A stretch of 64,000 nucleotides of DNA from positions 21,243,782 through 21,307,781 of the forward strand of contig OX419339.1 of NCBI GenBank assembly GCA_948470475.1, written 5' to 3'. Shown in pieces: positions 37,412 to 50,600 of this stretch (positions are counted from its first letter, which is position 1; every line of letters begins with the position of its first letter). A program made the position numbers and the translations under genes. The notes beneath the pieces are model-generated. The model was not told where the DNA came from and did no database searches. It worked only from the letters and a program-made list of their open reading frames with translations. The stretch is from Galaxea fascicularis. Taxonomy: Eukaryota > Cnidaria > Anthozoa > Scleractinia > Euphylliidae.

Positions 37412-37671
37412 GGGCCTGATTACATGAGGCGGGCTGGCCGGTTAGCCGGGCTGGGGTCAGTTTGCCGGGATCTCGGCACGTTTGTTAAACGCAATAAAAA
37501 TCAACTCCGCGATTACATGACAACCGGGCCAGCCCGGTTAGCCGAGATCCCGGTATCGCGGTGCCGGCTGGCCCGGTTGTCATGTAATCGCGGAGTTGAT
37601 TTTTGTTGCGTTTAACAAACGTGCCGAGATCCCGGCAAACTGACCCCAGTCCGCCTCATGCAATCAGGCCC
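37412..37671. mobile_element. MITE, second of the pair, with a perfect 84-bp-stem hairpin
   Basis: It begins 3 bp (TAA) after the first copy, with GGGCCTGATTACATGAGGC, and ends GCAATCAGGCCC. Inside, 37451-37534 is the exact reverse complement of 37566-37649. The right flank is TTG rather than TAA. GC-rich blocks (CCGGGCCAGCC, CCGGGATCTCGG) make the stem very stable. Non-coding; the open frame at 37424-37615 is a by-product. Confidence 0.88.
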
Positions 37672-38240
37672 TTGCTGAACTGATTTTGTGATGCCGTTTT
37701 GTTTAGACCCGATACTACCAGCTGAAGTAACTACCGTGATGAAGAAATATTACTGAATCAAGGTTCGTGTTTTTTGTAACTGGCGTTTTTATCTTTTCTG
37801 CCTGTTAACGAGAAAATTCACGCTGAAAATAGTAACTTTAAATTTCGTATCTGTCGAACCATTCATCACACAGGCGGCGAAACTGGTAGCCCACGAAATG
37901 TAACGCCTAATTGCGTTCGACGAAGTGGAACGCAAGCCTAATTTTGGCCTGTGGCTTTCAGGAGTTGGTATGCCTGTGTAAGGTTATATTCTGGAAAATC
38001 CACATTCCTGTAAGGACACCAAAATGGCCGCCCCGCTTGATTTTTGCAGGGGTATGTCACGGCCAGTAAACTGGTAACCCAATTAAGATATGTGAGACAT
38101 GTGATGTGACAAACATGTGTTCATGAGACAGGTGATGTGAGATGTGACAAACATGTAAATATGTGAGCAGGCTATGTCAACTTCGGACTTTCTTTCCATG
38201 TGCTCTCGATACCTCAGCAGCGTTGGATTTACTCAAGCAT

Positions 38241-38576
38241 TTACTGTATGCTTTGCCGTGGAACTTTGAGGCTGGGTAAGTATTACATTGACTAGTCCTG
38301 TCGAGTATGATGTTATTTGAACGTTCGTTCGAATTTTCTTTGATTCCTGCATACGTTGTAGCTGAGCGCGTTTAACATCCAGCGCTGGACTGACAACACA
38401 GAACACGCTGGAGTGGTAAACAATTCCGTCAGATTTCAATAAATGTTAACCTCATAGTAGCCTGCGAACAAACTCCTGGTGAGCCCGAACGAACGTTTAA
38501 ATAACATAAATCTCGAAAGGACTATTCAATATAATACTTACCCAGCCTAAAAGTTCCACGGCAAAGCATACAGTAA
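38241..38576. mobile_element. MITE with about 90-bp imperfect inverted repeats
   Basis: TTACTGTATGCTTTGCCGTG at the left is mirrored exactly at the right end. Pairing continues through CTGGGTAAGTATTA and GAACGTTCGTTCG with small gaps. No coding content. Target duplication not resolved. Confidence 0.75.
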
Positions 38577-39806
38577 GTCCCTCTAACATTGAACGCACTC
38601 TATAATCTGTGATTACTGCTAGTTTGTAATGGTACAGGTTTTATGACTCGACCATAAAGCCCCAACACTTAACACCACTGCTTCTATTCTTGTCATATTT
38701 TTGTGGCTATTTCGCCGAGATGCTCTGGTGTGCTGATATTCCATACAACTTCCTTACGGTAACTTCCCCACATCATAATTTTGCCAGATTGGTGTAAACT
38801 AGTTTCCAATTCCCCGCCTTTACATGTACTTAGCATTGGAAGCTTTCACTTTGTAATCACAATTAATTATATAAATCATAGTTTTTTGGAAGTTTTATTC
38901 AATACTATCACTGCCAAAGGCATTTCTTGGTAAATCTATCCAGCACCGTAACAAACCATATCAACAGACGAAATGGTGGTCGTCTGTTAAAGCTACCTTG
39001 CATGAACTACTGTAGTTTTAACTGAACAAGATTTGTACATAATAATTTTATAGAAATGTGTTGAGAATAGATTTCCTTATCAGTAACTTTCATGGGACTT
39101 CTATGACAATAGCCAGCCTTTTTCTAGTGATTAGACGATACACTGCCAAGAAACTTGGTAGGAAACTAACGTTTTTATGTTCTGATCAAAACTAACTTCA
39201 CGTTAAAAATATTAAAGTAGGTTACATTTAACATATTACGAATGGACAATTATTCGACTGTTACGTTAATTAAATATTGAAATACTTTTATACCACATGA
39301 ATAATGAAATTTCCTGTTTCTCTGACACCATAAAACTGATTGTTATTGAGATACCTGGTCATTAACACGTATGAAAACCTTTGAACTGTTATGCAGTCTT
39401 CATCTTGGTGCCATGACAGGGTACACTGCATTTCCACATAATCTAGATTGCTTACAAGTAGAAATTTATCCTATATATTACTTAAAAATAATGTGTACTA
39501 TTGTGTAGATAACTGAGGAAAACAATGCAAAAACCAACAGTTGCTAGGTCTTTTGTAAAATGTCATACTAATCTTTACCAATATATGTACAGTACTATTT
39601 TAATTTTCTTAATAAAACCATCAAGCTCCTTTTTGTGCAAAATGGTATACAATTACTGTTAAATACAACAGTTCTTTAATCCAGTCTGAGATCTCGACTG
39701 TTTCTGAGCACAGAGTACCATACTTTTAAAGATACGAAATTCAACACTCACCGATATAATGATATGCATGATGATAAATTTGAGTTATATGGACATTAAA
39801 GGCAAA
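38577..39806. other. AT-rich intergenic stretch downstream of nkd
   Basis: No open frame of note, no hairpin and no repeat recognised. Probably spacer beyond the nkd 3'UTR. Confidence 0.4.
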
Positions 39807-39812
39807 TTTATT
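39807..39812 (-). terminator. candidate nkd polyadenylation signal
   Basis: AATAAA on the minus strand, about 430 bp past the nkd stop codon. It would give a 3'UTR of ordinary length. No transcript evidence. Confidence 0.35.
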
Positions 39813-40243
39813 TCAGACAGTGTATTCCTACACATTATCTCCTTCAGTTTTCACTACACACAGAAGGTGTGTTACCAAAATTTAATAAGAAGTAACTATA
39901 GCAATATTCTAGTATTTGATTTTGATTTAAATAAATGATCATTTAATGCCCTGGTTAGTGATTAACCTTAGTGTATCCAAAATCAGATAAAAAAAAAATG
40001 GTCAGATTTGCCAACGTCACATTGGAAATAGTAAATCAAGCCTAGTGTGGTATTGTGATATTTTAAGCTAAAACGTTCACAGTAGAAGCCAAGCTACAAG
40101 CTGAAATACCAACCAAAATTACTTCATTTTTGCCTGAGCAATAACCAATTGCTTGCTATGGCAGCATTGCATATGCACTAAGCAAGAACAGCTTACCAGT
40201 AAACTGAAAAAGTTAACATTGTCTTTTTCCTGATCGTTTAAAA

Positions 40244-43200
40244 TCAACTAACATAATGATGATAATGATGATGGTTGTGATGATGATGGTGCTCATGTTG
40301 ATGGATGACTGGTTGCTGTCCATCATGATGACACACATCACTGTCTCTGTTGCAGGTGCGCTTACAGTAATGATGCTCAATGTGTTTGTGATGACGCTGT
40401 GGCCTGGGCGATGCACTTGCAAATGCAAATGACTGGCTCTGTGTGTGGTAGGGGTATGCCATATGGTCTGTGGCAAGATCCAAATACTGTGGACAACGGC
40501 GTAAACCACAACTCATGTCACAGTTGTTGGGCTGATAGACACGATGGCGATGATGCACCCGGTGTTTGTGCCTGTGATGATCTTCAAGGACCTCACCTTC
40601 ACCTTTCTCATACATATCACTCCACTGGTTAATCCACTCCTTCACCCGTGTCATGTCATCACCATTAGGTGTTGGTGGGGTACACTCACCAGGGCCAGTT
40701 TGCATTCTCTTGGGATAGTGATAAAACCCCTTTGAGTCCACAGGGTTTAATGTTCTCCTGTTTTCACTCTTTGGAAAGTCCTTCTCGTTGGATTGCTTGT
40801 GCTCACACCTCCGGCAGGACATTGTTCTGCGGTGATGTCCAACATAATGTTCAACCCGAGGTGGTTCATACAAACTGCTTTGTGGTCTGATCTGGCTGAG
40901 GTAGTCTGTGGATGGTGGGTTCACAATCATTGAGCCCTCTCTATCAGCAGACAAACACCTTCTAGTTTTAGTCTTTCGTGAATGCCCTTGAACTCCACCA
41001 GCAGTAAGAACACACTCCTGCTTGGTCTTGTCTGTCATGTCTCTGCTTCTCTCCTTTGACACTGACAATCGTACACAAAGCTTTTTGACAGGCTCTTTGT
41101 GGGTACTCTTTGGCTTAGACATGCTTTTCCCCAGGACTTCATAGATTGATTTAACCAGATTTTTAAGGTCCTACAGCCAATAACATTTTGAGAGCAATTA
41201 GGTCAAAAACAGGTTTAAAGAGAGATTAGAGTGGAGAGGCCTGATAAATGATTATACTTAATCCCTTAAATTCATTATCTAGTACTTCATTATAGGATAT
41301 ATGGTGCAAATGCCAAATACATCCATGTAAATTGTAGATAAAGGCACAAATGTCATCCAGAGTCTATGGTCAAATTTTTAGAACCACACATACTCATATG
41401 GCATCTAAGCTTTCTTTTTTCAATTGACTGAATAATTTAGCACAGGGGTAAAAGAGTGGAGGAGAAAATGTTAAAGGTTGAAATAATCACGTGACTACAA
41501 ATCTGACTTCAGTGGATACTGAAATGTTTCCCAAACCATTCTTCAATTTTCAACATTCATCAATAATACATGTCCGTCATGTACACTCTTATCAAGTAAC
41601 TTCTTACAGAACTCACCTCCCGGGTCACTTGGCCCTGCCCTTCAAAGTCATAAAGAGTGTACGCCCACTCTTGTTTGTCTGATCCAGTGGACTTCACTGA
41701 CTGACCACATTCACTCAATGCCTGCCTCAAAGAAATACATCATGTACTCAGGTTCAAGTAAACCACCTAAAACTTCTAGACCTCTTCTCGCTATTCATGT
41801 CTCTTACAAGACCCAACATACAAGCATTTGGGTTTGTAATATGAACTCTACAGAGCTGCAACAGGAAATACGTATTACAAAGGACAGAATACTCAAGGCT
41901 AGATTGTCTTTTTTAAATTACTATTACAAACCTGGAAAATCCTATACATTATTGTATGTACTCTTGCAGAGATTTAAGACTGTTGTTACTGACTCAAGTA
42001 TAGCAACAGTAGTACATGACTGATGGACTCACTTAAAAAAATTAAGCAGCAACATTTACATTTAAGGGTACAATGGCAATTTACCGTGACAGTTCCTGTG
42101 GTTTGGGTAGAGGCTTCCACTTGTCCTTCACGTTCAAAAAATACCTCAAATTTCTTGCCATCAGGCTCATCGGGTAACTCAACAACTGAAAGGAAGAACC
42201 ACAATGTTTTTAGAATTGCATCTGACACAATACACACCAAACAAAAGAACAAACAAGATAAAAGAGGAAGACAGTAACATGTTTCAAAAACCATCTTATT
42301 TCTACATTGGTATGAATGCTATTCTCACTATCTACCCAAATACTGGCAACTATACATGACCTCTGCTTAATGCTTTTCAATTACATAGTAGACCTTAAAC
42401 ACAAGACAGGTGATTTATAAGACTGTCTGTATGTGCCACAAATTCAAGTCACACTAATTTACACTTTTTAAAATGTTACTTACTGTAGTGCCTTTGAAGA
42501 GGTCTGTTTTAAGACTTAAATAAATTGTCAGCACTGATATTTCAGGACCAGTGTCCCTTCAACAGTGAACATAGGTAACAATCATTAAAATAGCTTAAAA
42601 TGTGTTGTTATGAAATGGGCTTCTTTTCGAACAGCTGGGAACTCCTGGTACTATTGAAACTGCTGAAAACAGTACAGATAAAATGAAATACATGGAATAA
42701 AGACTACAAATACAAAATTATATATCTAGAAATAGGGATATCACCTTTTGAGGTAAGGTTATTATCTAACTGTATCATGAATAGTTCTATATAACATCAT
42801 GAGATTGTTCTACAAGTTATGTTGCTAAATGCAAACTTTATAACATTCACCAAGACTTCCCTTGTACATGTAGTTTCTGTCTAAAGAAAGAAAAGTAGGA
42901 GAGCAAAACATACCTTCAATGGGATAATCGTAGTACAAATGTTTCTTACAAAACTCCTTCTCTGATCCACAGGGCCCATCTTGCAACTTTGAATAACAAA
43001 CAACTGACTTGTAAGTTAACGTATCATTACCATGTTTTGCTAACATTGAATTGAAGAAGAGCTTTACTCATACTCACAGCAGATTAATTCTATTCTAAGG
43101 AATTTTCAAGTGCTACGTTTATGAAGTTTGTTGTCAGATCATTTGCCTGATGTCCATAAAGAAAACATAGTCCTTTTAGGAGAAAAAAAAGTTGATATAA

Positions 43201-45430
43201 CTTCTTTAGAAGAACCAACCTTTCTGGACTTAGGAATTCGCAAACACATGCTTGACTGCCGTTATGTTCAGTGGATGAAAATGGTAACAATCAGGAACAA
43301 GTGACATCAAACGCAGAAATTAACATGCTAAGGGCTTGACAGAGTCTATGAAATACGATCTCCCCTTCAAGTACTTAAAAAAAATTCGTACTGTCAAAAA
43401 CCAGTTAATCTCAGACTGATATGGCCTTCAGAGGAATAATCACGAAATTCTGCATTTTTGGGCTTTAAAATATCTACAAAATTAATAAGGTTATTTGATA
43501 TTTGTGAATTGAGATAATTGCGTTGCTATTGTATTCGCTTTCTGAAAGCACTTATGATAAAAAAAGATTTCAATCCTATTATAAATGCTCAGAATCGGCT
43601 GAAACATTCAAGATGAACCTCAAAATAGGTTCGAAATTTCATAATGGTGAAAGCTGAAACTTCCAATTCGTTACTTTTCAACGCGTGGTTAGCTACTTAG
43701 GGGAATCCAACATGTTTTTCCGGGATCGTTATTCTGTCTCCACTGAACTTTGTGTAAGGAAAAATCCTGTTTTCTCAAGCCAGATTCGCACGTGTAATTA
43801 TCGTAAGCGCACAAAAGGCTCCACCATCCGTTGATGGAAACTAATGAACGGTTTGCTACCTGTATCTTGCTAAACCTGGCTTTACAACTTCGACTCTGGT
43901 AAGCAAATCCCTACCTTCCCACTAGACAGTGACTAGAAAATGAAAATGGACTGAAATCCTCAAACGTTCTATTTTCCAAAGAAACAAGACGTGACATCCT
44001 TATGTAAACATCTCATGTTTATGAAGCAAGTATACACTTACTTAAGCATGTTATGCACACAGAAATTATTTATTTTCTTTCACATTCGAATCAATCGTCA
44101 GATTCTAACAAAAAAGAAATGGTGTCGTGTGCTCCGCAAGGTCGGGGAAACATGAACGGGCTCGAGGTATTGAAGTGTTCTTATAGTACCCTCTTGGATT
44201 TCAGGAAACACTATCGAAATTCCTTTTACCGTGCCGCTCTTCCGTTGACAGGGTCGAACGCACAGGGTTAAGTTGCTTCAGGAATATTTAAGAAAGTGGG
44301 CTTAGCAGAATAGTATCACGAAATGGTTATTAGGAAAGTGTTGGAAGGAAATCGCCCACTTGATAATTTTTTCCTTCGAGATGAACGTGATCGATTGAAT
44401 TAAAGGCAGTCGATTAGTCCTGTTGGAATTTTAATACTCTAACCACGTTCTCCGTATTAAGCGGCTGCTTGCTCTGCTTTATTGTATCACAACACCCTCA
44501 AAATACCATAAGCAGCCGAGTTAGGAATCAGCGCAATAGATACCGACCATTTAGTCTGGAGACAGTACGTCATGCAACATCAAGAAGTCTTCTCCACCTA
44601 ACAGTGACCACAAAGATTTTCAGAACTGAGCCAATCGATCGAGAAACTTTCTGTTTGAAAGACTGAATTGGTACGTTGCATTGATGTAAGTGATTTGCTA
44701 AAATGACAAATCGTGAATTGGCGGCGGACCGTTCGATGATGCGGTGTTGACCTTTGGTTGTGCGGCTGTTGTTGTATCACTTCAGTCGAAACCGACAGCT
44801 TTCAATGCCATGAGTACCGAATAACAACCGCCGCGATTACAAGACCAACACGCTAGCACAGTAATCGGAAGTTAAACTTTGTAGCAAGCTTTACTCGAGC
44901 AAAGATGAAATTAGTGTATGCAGATCATGACCGAGGAATAAATCATATCCGTATTAAAGGCGAAGCAATTAAATTATACTCACTACATTGACAGGGTAGC
45001 CCTTGTATGTGAAGTCGGCCGTACATGAACCTTTCTCCTTGGGTTCTTCAGTCAAATTCAGGGTAGGGTTTGCCCCATCATTCTCCACCACGCAGTCGCC
45101 TTTTCAAAATAGCGCAAGAAAAACAGAAAAAATCATCAGTCGGCGTGAACACAAAGGGGACGAAAAATAAACAAGATGACTTTAAAAGATTTTAAGTCCG
45201 TAGCAAAGGTTGCTCTCACCTTCAGGTCCCTCTCTGGAAATCCAAGCTAAAGTGAACAGAAATGGGATTAGAAGTGCTGCAGAATCAAGCCACATGCCGC
45301 GAGTACGCACGGGACTATTATTAAACATGTAATTACACCATCTTGTCTTGAAGAGCTGAGCTGTCGAGCGAACGTGTTCGGTAACTTTCGCCCGTTGCAT
45401 CTTACCTTGCTTACTGTATTTCTTCCCCAT
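40244..45430 (-). CDS. nkd: Naked cuticle homolog (NKD), Wnt feedback antagonist
   Basis: Seven coding exons: 45406-45430, 45220-45231, 44984-45099, 42914-42986, 42085-42185, 41617-41721 and 40244-41170. All have AG/GT borders and matching phases, giving 452 residues, like NKD proteins of animals (about 450-470). The N-terminus MGKKYSKQ has Gly2 and Ser6 of a myristoylation signal, the family's usual start. Residues about 127-155 form the single EF-hand: EWAYTLYDF, loop DFEGQGQVTRED (134-145), then LKNLVKSIYEVL. The C-terminus is the family's histidine cluster (HQHEHHHHHNHHHYHHYVS). NKD binds Dishevelled through the EF-hand region at membranes or cytosol and dampens canonical Wnt signalling. 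Odd points: loop positions 3 and 5 are Glu and Gln, poor for calcium, and exon 2 is only 12 nt. The alternative 14-nt exon 2 acceptor would run into a stop, fixing the choice. Confidence 0.93.
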
Positions 45431-45610
45431 ATCTAAACTACTTCAGCTCATTTCTGACACGCAACTCTTGCTAACGCCAGGCAAGACTATTTCTGGAGCG
45501 CAAGAAGCGAAATTTCGTTCGAGTTCTCAACCCCGCTCTCTGTTTGACGCACCGAGCAACAAGGCGGCCAAATGCTTTGTGCTAGTGACAGAAATTGATT
45601 CGATTGTTCT

Positions 45611-45618
45611 AATCAAAG
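45611..45618 (+). promoter_or_regulatory. possible TCF/LEF site upstream of nkd
   Basis: AATCAAAG matches the core recognised by TCF/LEF, about 180 bp upstream of the nkd start codon. nkd genes are known Wnt targets in other animals. A match this short occurs often by chance. Confidence 0.25.
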
Positions 45619-45619
45619 C

Positions 45620-48600
45620 TTAATGACAGAAAGCTGCGATTTGATTGGCTGGCGCTAAAAGTAGCCAATTACAATAGAGTACTAATTTTATTGCAGTGCC
45701 AAACAAATGTGGATATTCGGTATTTGCGAGTTCTGAAGCAATGTCATTGCAACAAGTCGTCGTTAGGTTCACTTCCCCTAACGCCATCGAAACAGGACAT
45801 ATTATAGGCGACAAACATATGCGAGAACGGAGGGTGGTAGGGGGCATTTTTTACTCTTTTTTTTGGTTCACTCAAAGCAAAGTTTTGGACAGAGGTTAAG
45901 ACCACAAACTCTCTGATCCTGAAACTAAAAAATCGCGTCAAGTTGTTTCAGAAATAATAAAAGGCCAAATGCAACTTGACGGCCGTATTTGGGTTCGGGT
46001 TATATTTTCGTTAACCTCGTTGGATTTTCCAGAACTAAGTTCACTGGGATTTACTTGAGAGAAGTGATTAGGCTGAAAAGTGTAGATCGGCGATAAAATT
46101 GGAAGTCATAGTATATTTGCTTTATTGAATGCACCGCTCCTTTCGATTTTCGTAAATAGCGGCTTCAACATCGCACCGACAAAGACTATAAATTTTGGTG
46201 AAAAACATCCCTTAAGTAAGGTGGCGCCGCAGCTTTCGCACATCGCCACCTGACAAATTATCGGAAAGAGAAAAATGATCGGCACTGAGTAATCCTTGAT
46301 GTCTTATACAAACTGAATTTTGAAGAGATGAACAGACTGAAGATTAAAAAGTCTGACAAAACATTCGGCAAGTTATGTTTACACAAAATCGCCTTATTTG
46401 AGCCAGATCTAATTTCATGAATGTTAAGAGCAGCCTTTGGCGAGGGAAGCAGGCATTCTGCATTTTGTTTACAACCCATCAACCGCGAATAAAATAAACT
46501 TACGTACCTTGGTTTCCACGAGATATACTAGTGGATTTTTTTCCAAGCCGTCTATGAAATCTTCTCATCAGTTTAGGATATCGCGAAATTACGTCTCCTG
46601 GTTAAGATGCATTTATATTTCCCTGTTCACGATTTTTTTGGTATTGGTAAGTTTCCCAACAAATTACCGAAAAGAACGATGAATTAACTTAATCCGTTTA
46701 GAAGTGGCAGAACCTCGCTTAAAATGAATGCCGGGTATTCAAGTAGCTCACGGCTAGTTCTGCTTGTTGGTGGCTCGCAGCCATTTTAAGTAAATTCAAA
46801 AGTAATGAAGCAAAGCATTATTAAATAGGTGTTAATGATAACCAAATAACAAGCCTTATTAAAGGATTGTGAAAAAGCTTTTAGCGTCTTCTTCAAGAGA
46901 GAAACGGTAGTTCCGGGGACTGGCCAGGCTAAAAAAGAAAGAAACATTGAGTAGAGAATATATCCCTACATTGACTGGCATCTGACAAGTGCATAACCGA
47001 TTCCCTGGAGCTGCCTCAAAAACAACTTTGAAGTCCATTATTTTGTCCTTGTTAAACGATTGTTACGGCGCTAGGGCGCAGCTTGTCGAACTTTAGCGCT
47101 AACTATTCATTAAGTGTCTTGCGTCACCAAAAGATCATGCGAAATTATATTATGCTCATTGGTGTTTATTTTTAAAAATTGCCTAACGAAGCTTAACCCG
47201 TCAATGCCTGCATGAACATTTAGAGGGGACTCAAACGGGAAAGCGGTAATGTAGGTCTTTAGAGGCTCAGTTCAAAATCTGAAACGCCCAGCAAGGCTGT
47301 GCAGGGGCTGTGAATGGATACCGTTGTGTTGGTGTTGAGCCAATCGATTGGCGAGCAGTCCGGTCATCACTGATATTGGTAACACTGATAAAAACAAACA
47401 AAGAATGATGCAGCATATTCAAACACCTCAGCCTGTCGGTTCTGATGAGTTTGTTCAGATGGACTCAGTCATTGCTTGCGTTGAATTCTTAGGTCAGTGA
47501 GAGCTCTGTCAGAGATTTTCGAAGTACTTTACTTTTCAATTCTTGAACATTTTACTGGCCAAAATTAAAAAAGATGTAAATAATTATAGACTAGATGTTA
47601 TAAAGGGGTGATAAACATTGCGTGTTATAACAAGAGGTCGTGGTAAAATATTGTTACATACCAAGAGAAAGCTCAAAACAACGTGAGATATTGAGTGAGT
47701 AGATATTGGTGGAAATATATTAACAGACAGACGGGCGGACACTGACACGGACGATAAATAGGTTGATAACGTATATACGCTCTGAGGACTCGAGGACTTT
47801 TTCAGGGACGCAGCACCAACTAATGCTCAATCAGATAAAGTTCGCAAGCCAAACGCGTAGAAGAATTAACACGACAGTTCTAGGAAATTCTTCGGGAGAG
47901 CTTATTTTTGGAAGTAGTTAAGTGCAGTAGGATTTTTTCTCAGAATTTTATGTAAAGGTATACTGTTTTTATCCACGATGTTTGTTCACTGATCACGAAT
48001 AATCTCCGAAATACCTTCACTGATTCGCGATAGTAAACTTAATACATGTAGCCCTTTTGGAAAAGAAAAAGAACCCCTTGCTCGATCTTCGCCTCACAAT
48101 GGCGAAAGGAATTCCATAACACTATTTATACCATGCCATAGAAAATACAGCCAATCAGAATGCCAGAAAGCCACTGTATATCTGTAAGTATTCCACCAAC
48201 CCTTCCCATTCTTCACTTGGCTTGACGCATTGATTATGTGGGCCTATGTATTTGCTCTGTTGTGGTATGAAATAGCTATGCAAAGCGTGATGTACTGCCG
48301 CTTCCTGACTATTAACAAGGCAGTAACAGATAGTCAATTGTATCATGCTGATTGACCCCTTTTTGCACAAGATAACGTTATATACGGAGTTTATAAGTAA
48401 CAACTAATCCACAACTGCACGTTGCCGGATATGAGATGGCAGATATCAAACGAGGTGTGTAGCGCCGAGGTGGCTATAATCATCTCATATCTAACATGCG
48501 CGAGTGAAACAATTGTTTTGTGAAAAACGCCTACAAATTATGGATAAATCTCCCAAGCCTACATTATTTTGTGACTCCAAATATATTTCTCGAGTATGGT

Positions 48601-50260
48601 AAAATGTACCTCGATGACTAAGCCAATCAAAACTCCAGAAATCAATTATCCAATGATCTGGTTTTTTAATGAAAATAAATTGGCTGCCGTAAAGTTTCTT
48701 TAGAAACTAACCCTCGACTCATGTACAACCTGTAAAAATCTCCGGAAGCGCTTCACAAAGTGGCGGTCATCTCTCTGGAGAGAAGTTATTCCGAGTTCAA
48801 CCAAAAAAGTGTCCGTAAATGTTTAGCGCTGATCGGAGCTGAGCAACGCTAGTTCAATTTGTGTCTAGATGCCAGAGTGAAGCATACCTAAGCCTGGTTT
48901 CCTTACAAAATTGAGCGAAAAAAGAACACTCCACCTTTGTGGCACTTAATGTACATTATATCAAATGAACATAAAGTGATTGTGAAAAAACACCCCTGTA
49001 AACGTCAATGAAAAGGAGTCAAAGGTAGGTTTAAATGGTCACTTCAGTTTTACATTGTTCTCGTCAAAAAGAACCGAACACTACCATGTTTGCACTTGGC
49101 TTCTAAAAGCTGAGTAACCTCCACTGGGCCTAACAACCGACGTAGCTGCTGAACCAGACTGCTTCACTGCAGTGCATTTAAATCTACCTAAGCTGCACAT
49201 GTCTGATGTCGGCATTGAGTAACTTACCTGGAGGCAAACTGCGGCCCTCTTTAAAGCACTTTGATCCCATTTCTATCTATAAAACAAAAAATAGCACTGT
49301 CTCAAAGTACCTTGATAACAGAACTGTCGTACTGATATGCAAGGACGTGAAAGCGGCTGAACGGATGAGATCGTATTTTGTAGACGGGCCTTTCAGACGT
49401 GTTGAAAAACACCATGTTCATTGAAATTACAAATCTGAAAAGTCAAATGAGTTGAGTCAGTGTAAGTTAAATCTTTCGAACTTTATTTAATAGCACAGAA
49501 AGACGGTGTTTGGAAGACAACCCTGCTTGATGATGACTGAAAAAAAAAAAGAAATTGGAACTATTTTTCATAATACATAATGACCTCTTGTTTATGGAAC
49601 GAAAATTGCCATGAGCGGGTTTGCTCTAACTCCATAATTTATGACTTAAGCTTGTAATTAGCTTAACACCTTTCCTTAGTCAAAGAATCTTAAAAAACTG
49701 TACAGTCTTTCCGTTTTAAAAACCGTAGACAAACATGGATTTTTTTTTCTGGTAAGTCAGTTTGTAAAGCATCGTAGGAGCCATGGTTTTAGTCAGTCCA
49801 TTTACCGACATTTAGCCATCTTAGGTTTTCTAGTCTTTCAAAGTTAAGTTAGAGAGTCCAAAACGAAATTTTGAGTCAACTTGAACTGCCGGTGGCTAAG
49901 CATCGACTTACAAGAGATTTAACCATCTATAACAGATAACTCAGTAGATTCCCTAATATTGTTTTGGTTTACTGGACACAGCTTTTGCACAGACCTGTCC
50001 AGTGAGGATGAGCTGGAAGGGGTCTCCGCCTTCGCCCATCCCCCCTCCCCCGACCTCATAAGTAGACCTCATAGACAAACCACAACACCGGGAATCAAAT
50101 GAGAATGATCCTTTTCAACAAAATTAGGCATATTGAAAGAGAGGCTAAGTGCTTTGGGAATGGCCTGCAAGCATGCTCTCCATTGGAATCCAGTGCGAAA
50201 TTTCTTTCGGTCGCAAGCAGCTCACAGGCTAGTTGCTACGGCCTCTGGCGTAACACCCCA
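45620..50260. other. intergenic, no gene recognised
   Basis: Short open frames only, none with motifs or splice-phase partners. A GATATGAGATG...CATCTCATATC inverted pair at about 48430-48496 surrounds GTGTGTAGCGCCGAGG. This looks like a DNA transposon scrap of a type frequent in anthozoans (from memory). Confidence 0.4.
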
Positions 50261-50265
50261 GTATA

Positions 50266-50600
50266 GACGACGACCGCAACGAAAACGTCATTTCAAAATA
50301 TAACTTCTCGTTTGCGTGTATCTCTTTCGCGATTATTGAAATTTGTTTAACTTGGGAAATGCTGGCGAACCGTCCAAGGACTAAATTACTATGAACGGCG
50401 TTATGGTAAGGAAAAGAAATAAAACTTTGCGGTCGCACGCTCACGTTCACGAGAAAATATCAAATTCAGTTGGTATTTCACGTTGTCAAGACGGCAAAGA
50501 AATGTATCGAAATGTAAACGCACGTGCAGAGCGATTGTTTTTGTTCATTAAGCCTATTGTTTTGTCGCGTCCTCGCCTTGCCGTTGCCGTCCTCGTTGCT
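50266..50600. mobile_element. probable non-autonomous DNA transposon with imperfect TIRs
   Basis: The left end GACGACGACCGCAACGAAAA is loosely mirrored by the right end CCTTGCCGTTGCCGTCCTCG. The interior (GCACGTGCAGAGCGATTG, TTGTTCATTAAGCCTATTG) has the feel of a dispersed coral repeat that I recall but cannot verify here. The overlapping open frames on both strands are by-products. Confidence 0.45.

Noticed and set aside
37232..37671. CRISPR-like repeated blocks (CCGGGATCTCGG, GTTGATTTTTGTTGCG).
   Set aside because: Repeats are inverted arms of MITEs, not regularly spaced direct repeats, and the genome is eukaryotic.
40213..40509. 98-residue minus-strand frame.
   Set aside because: Shifted-frame shadow of the nkd histidine-rich end.
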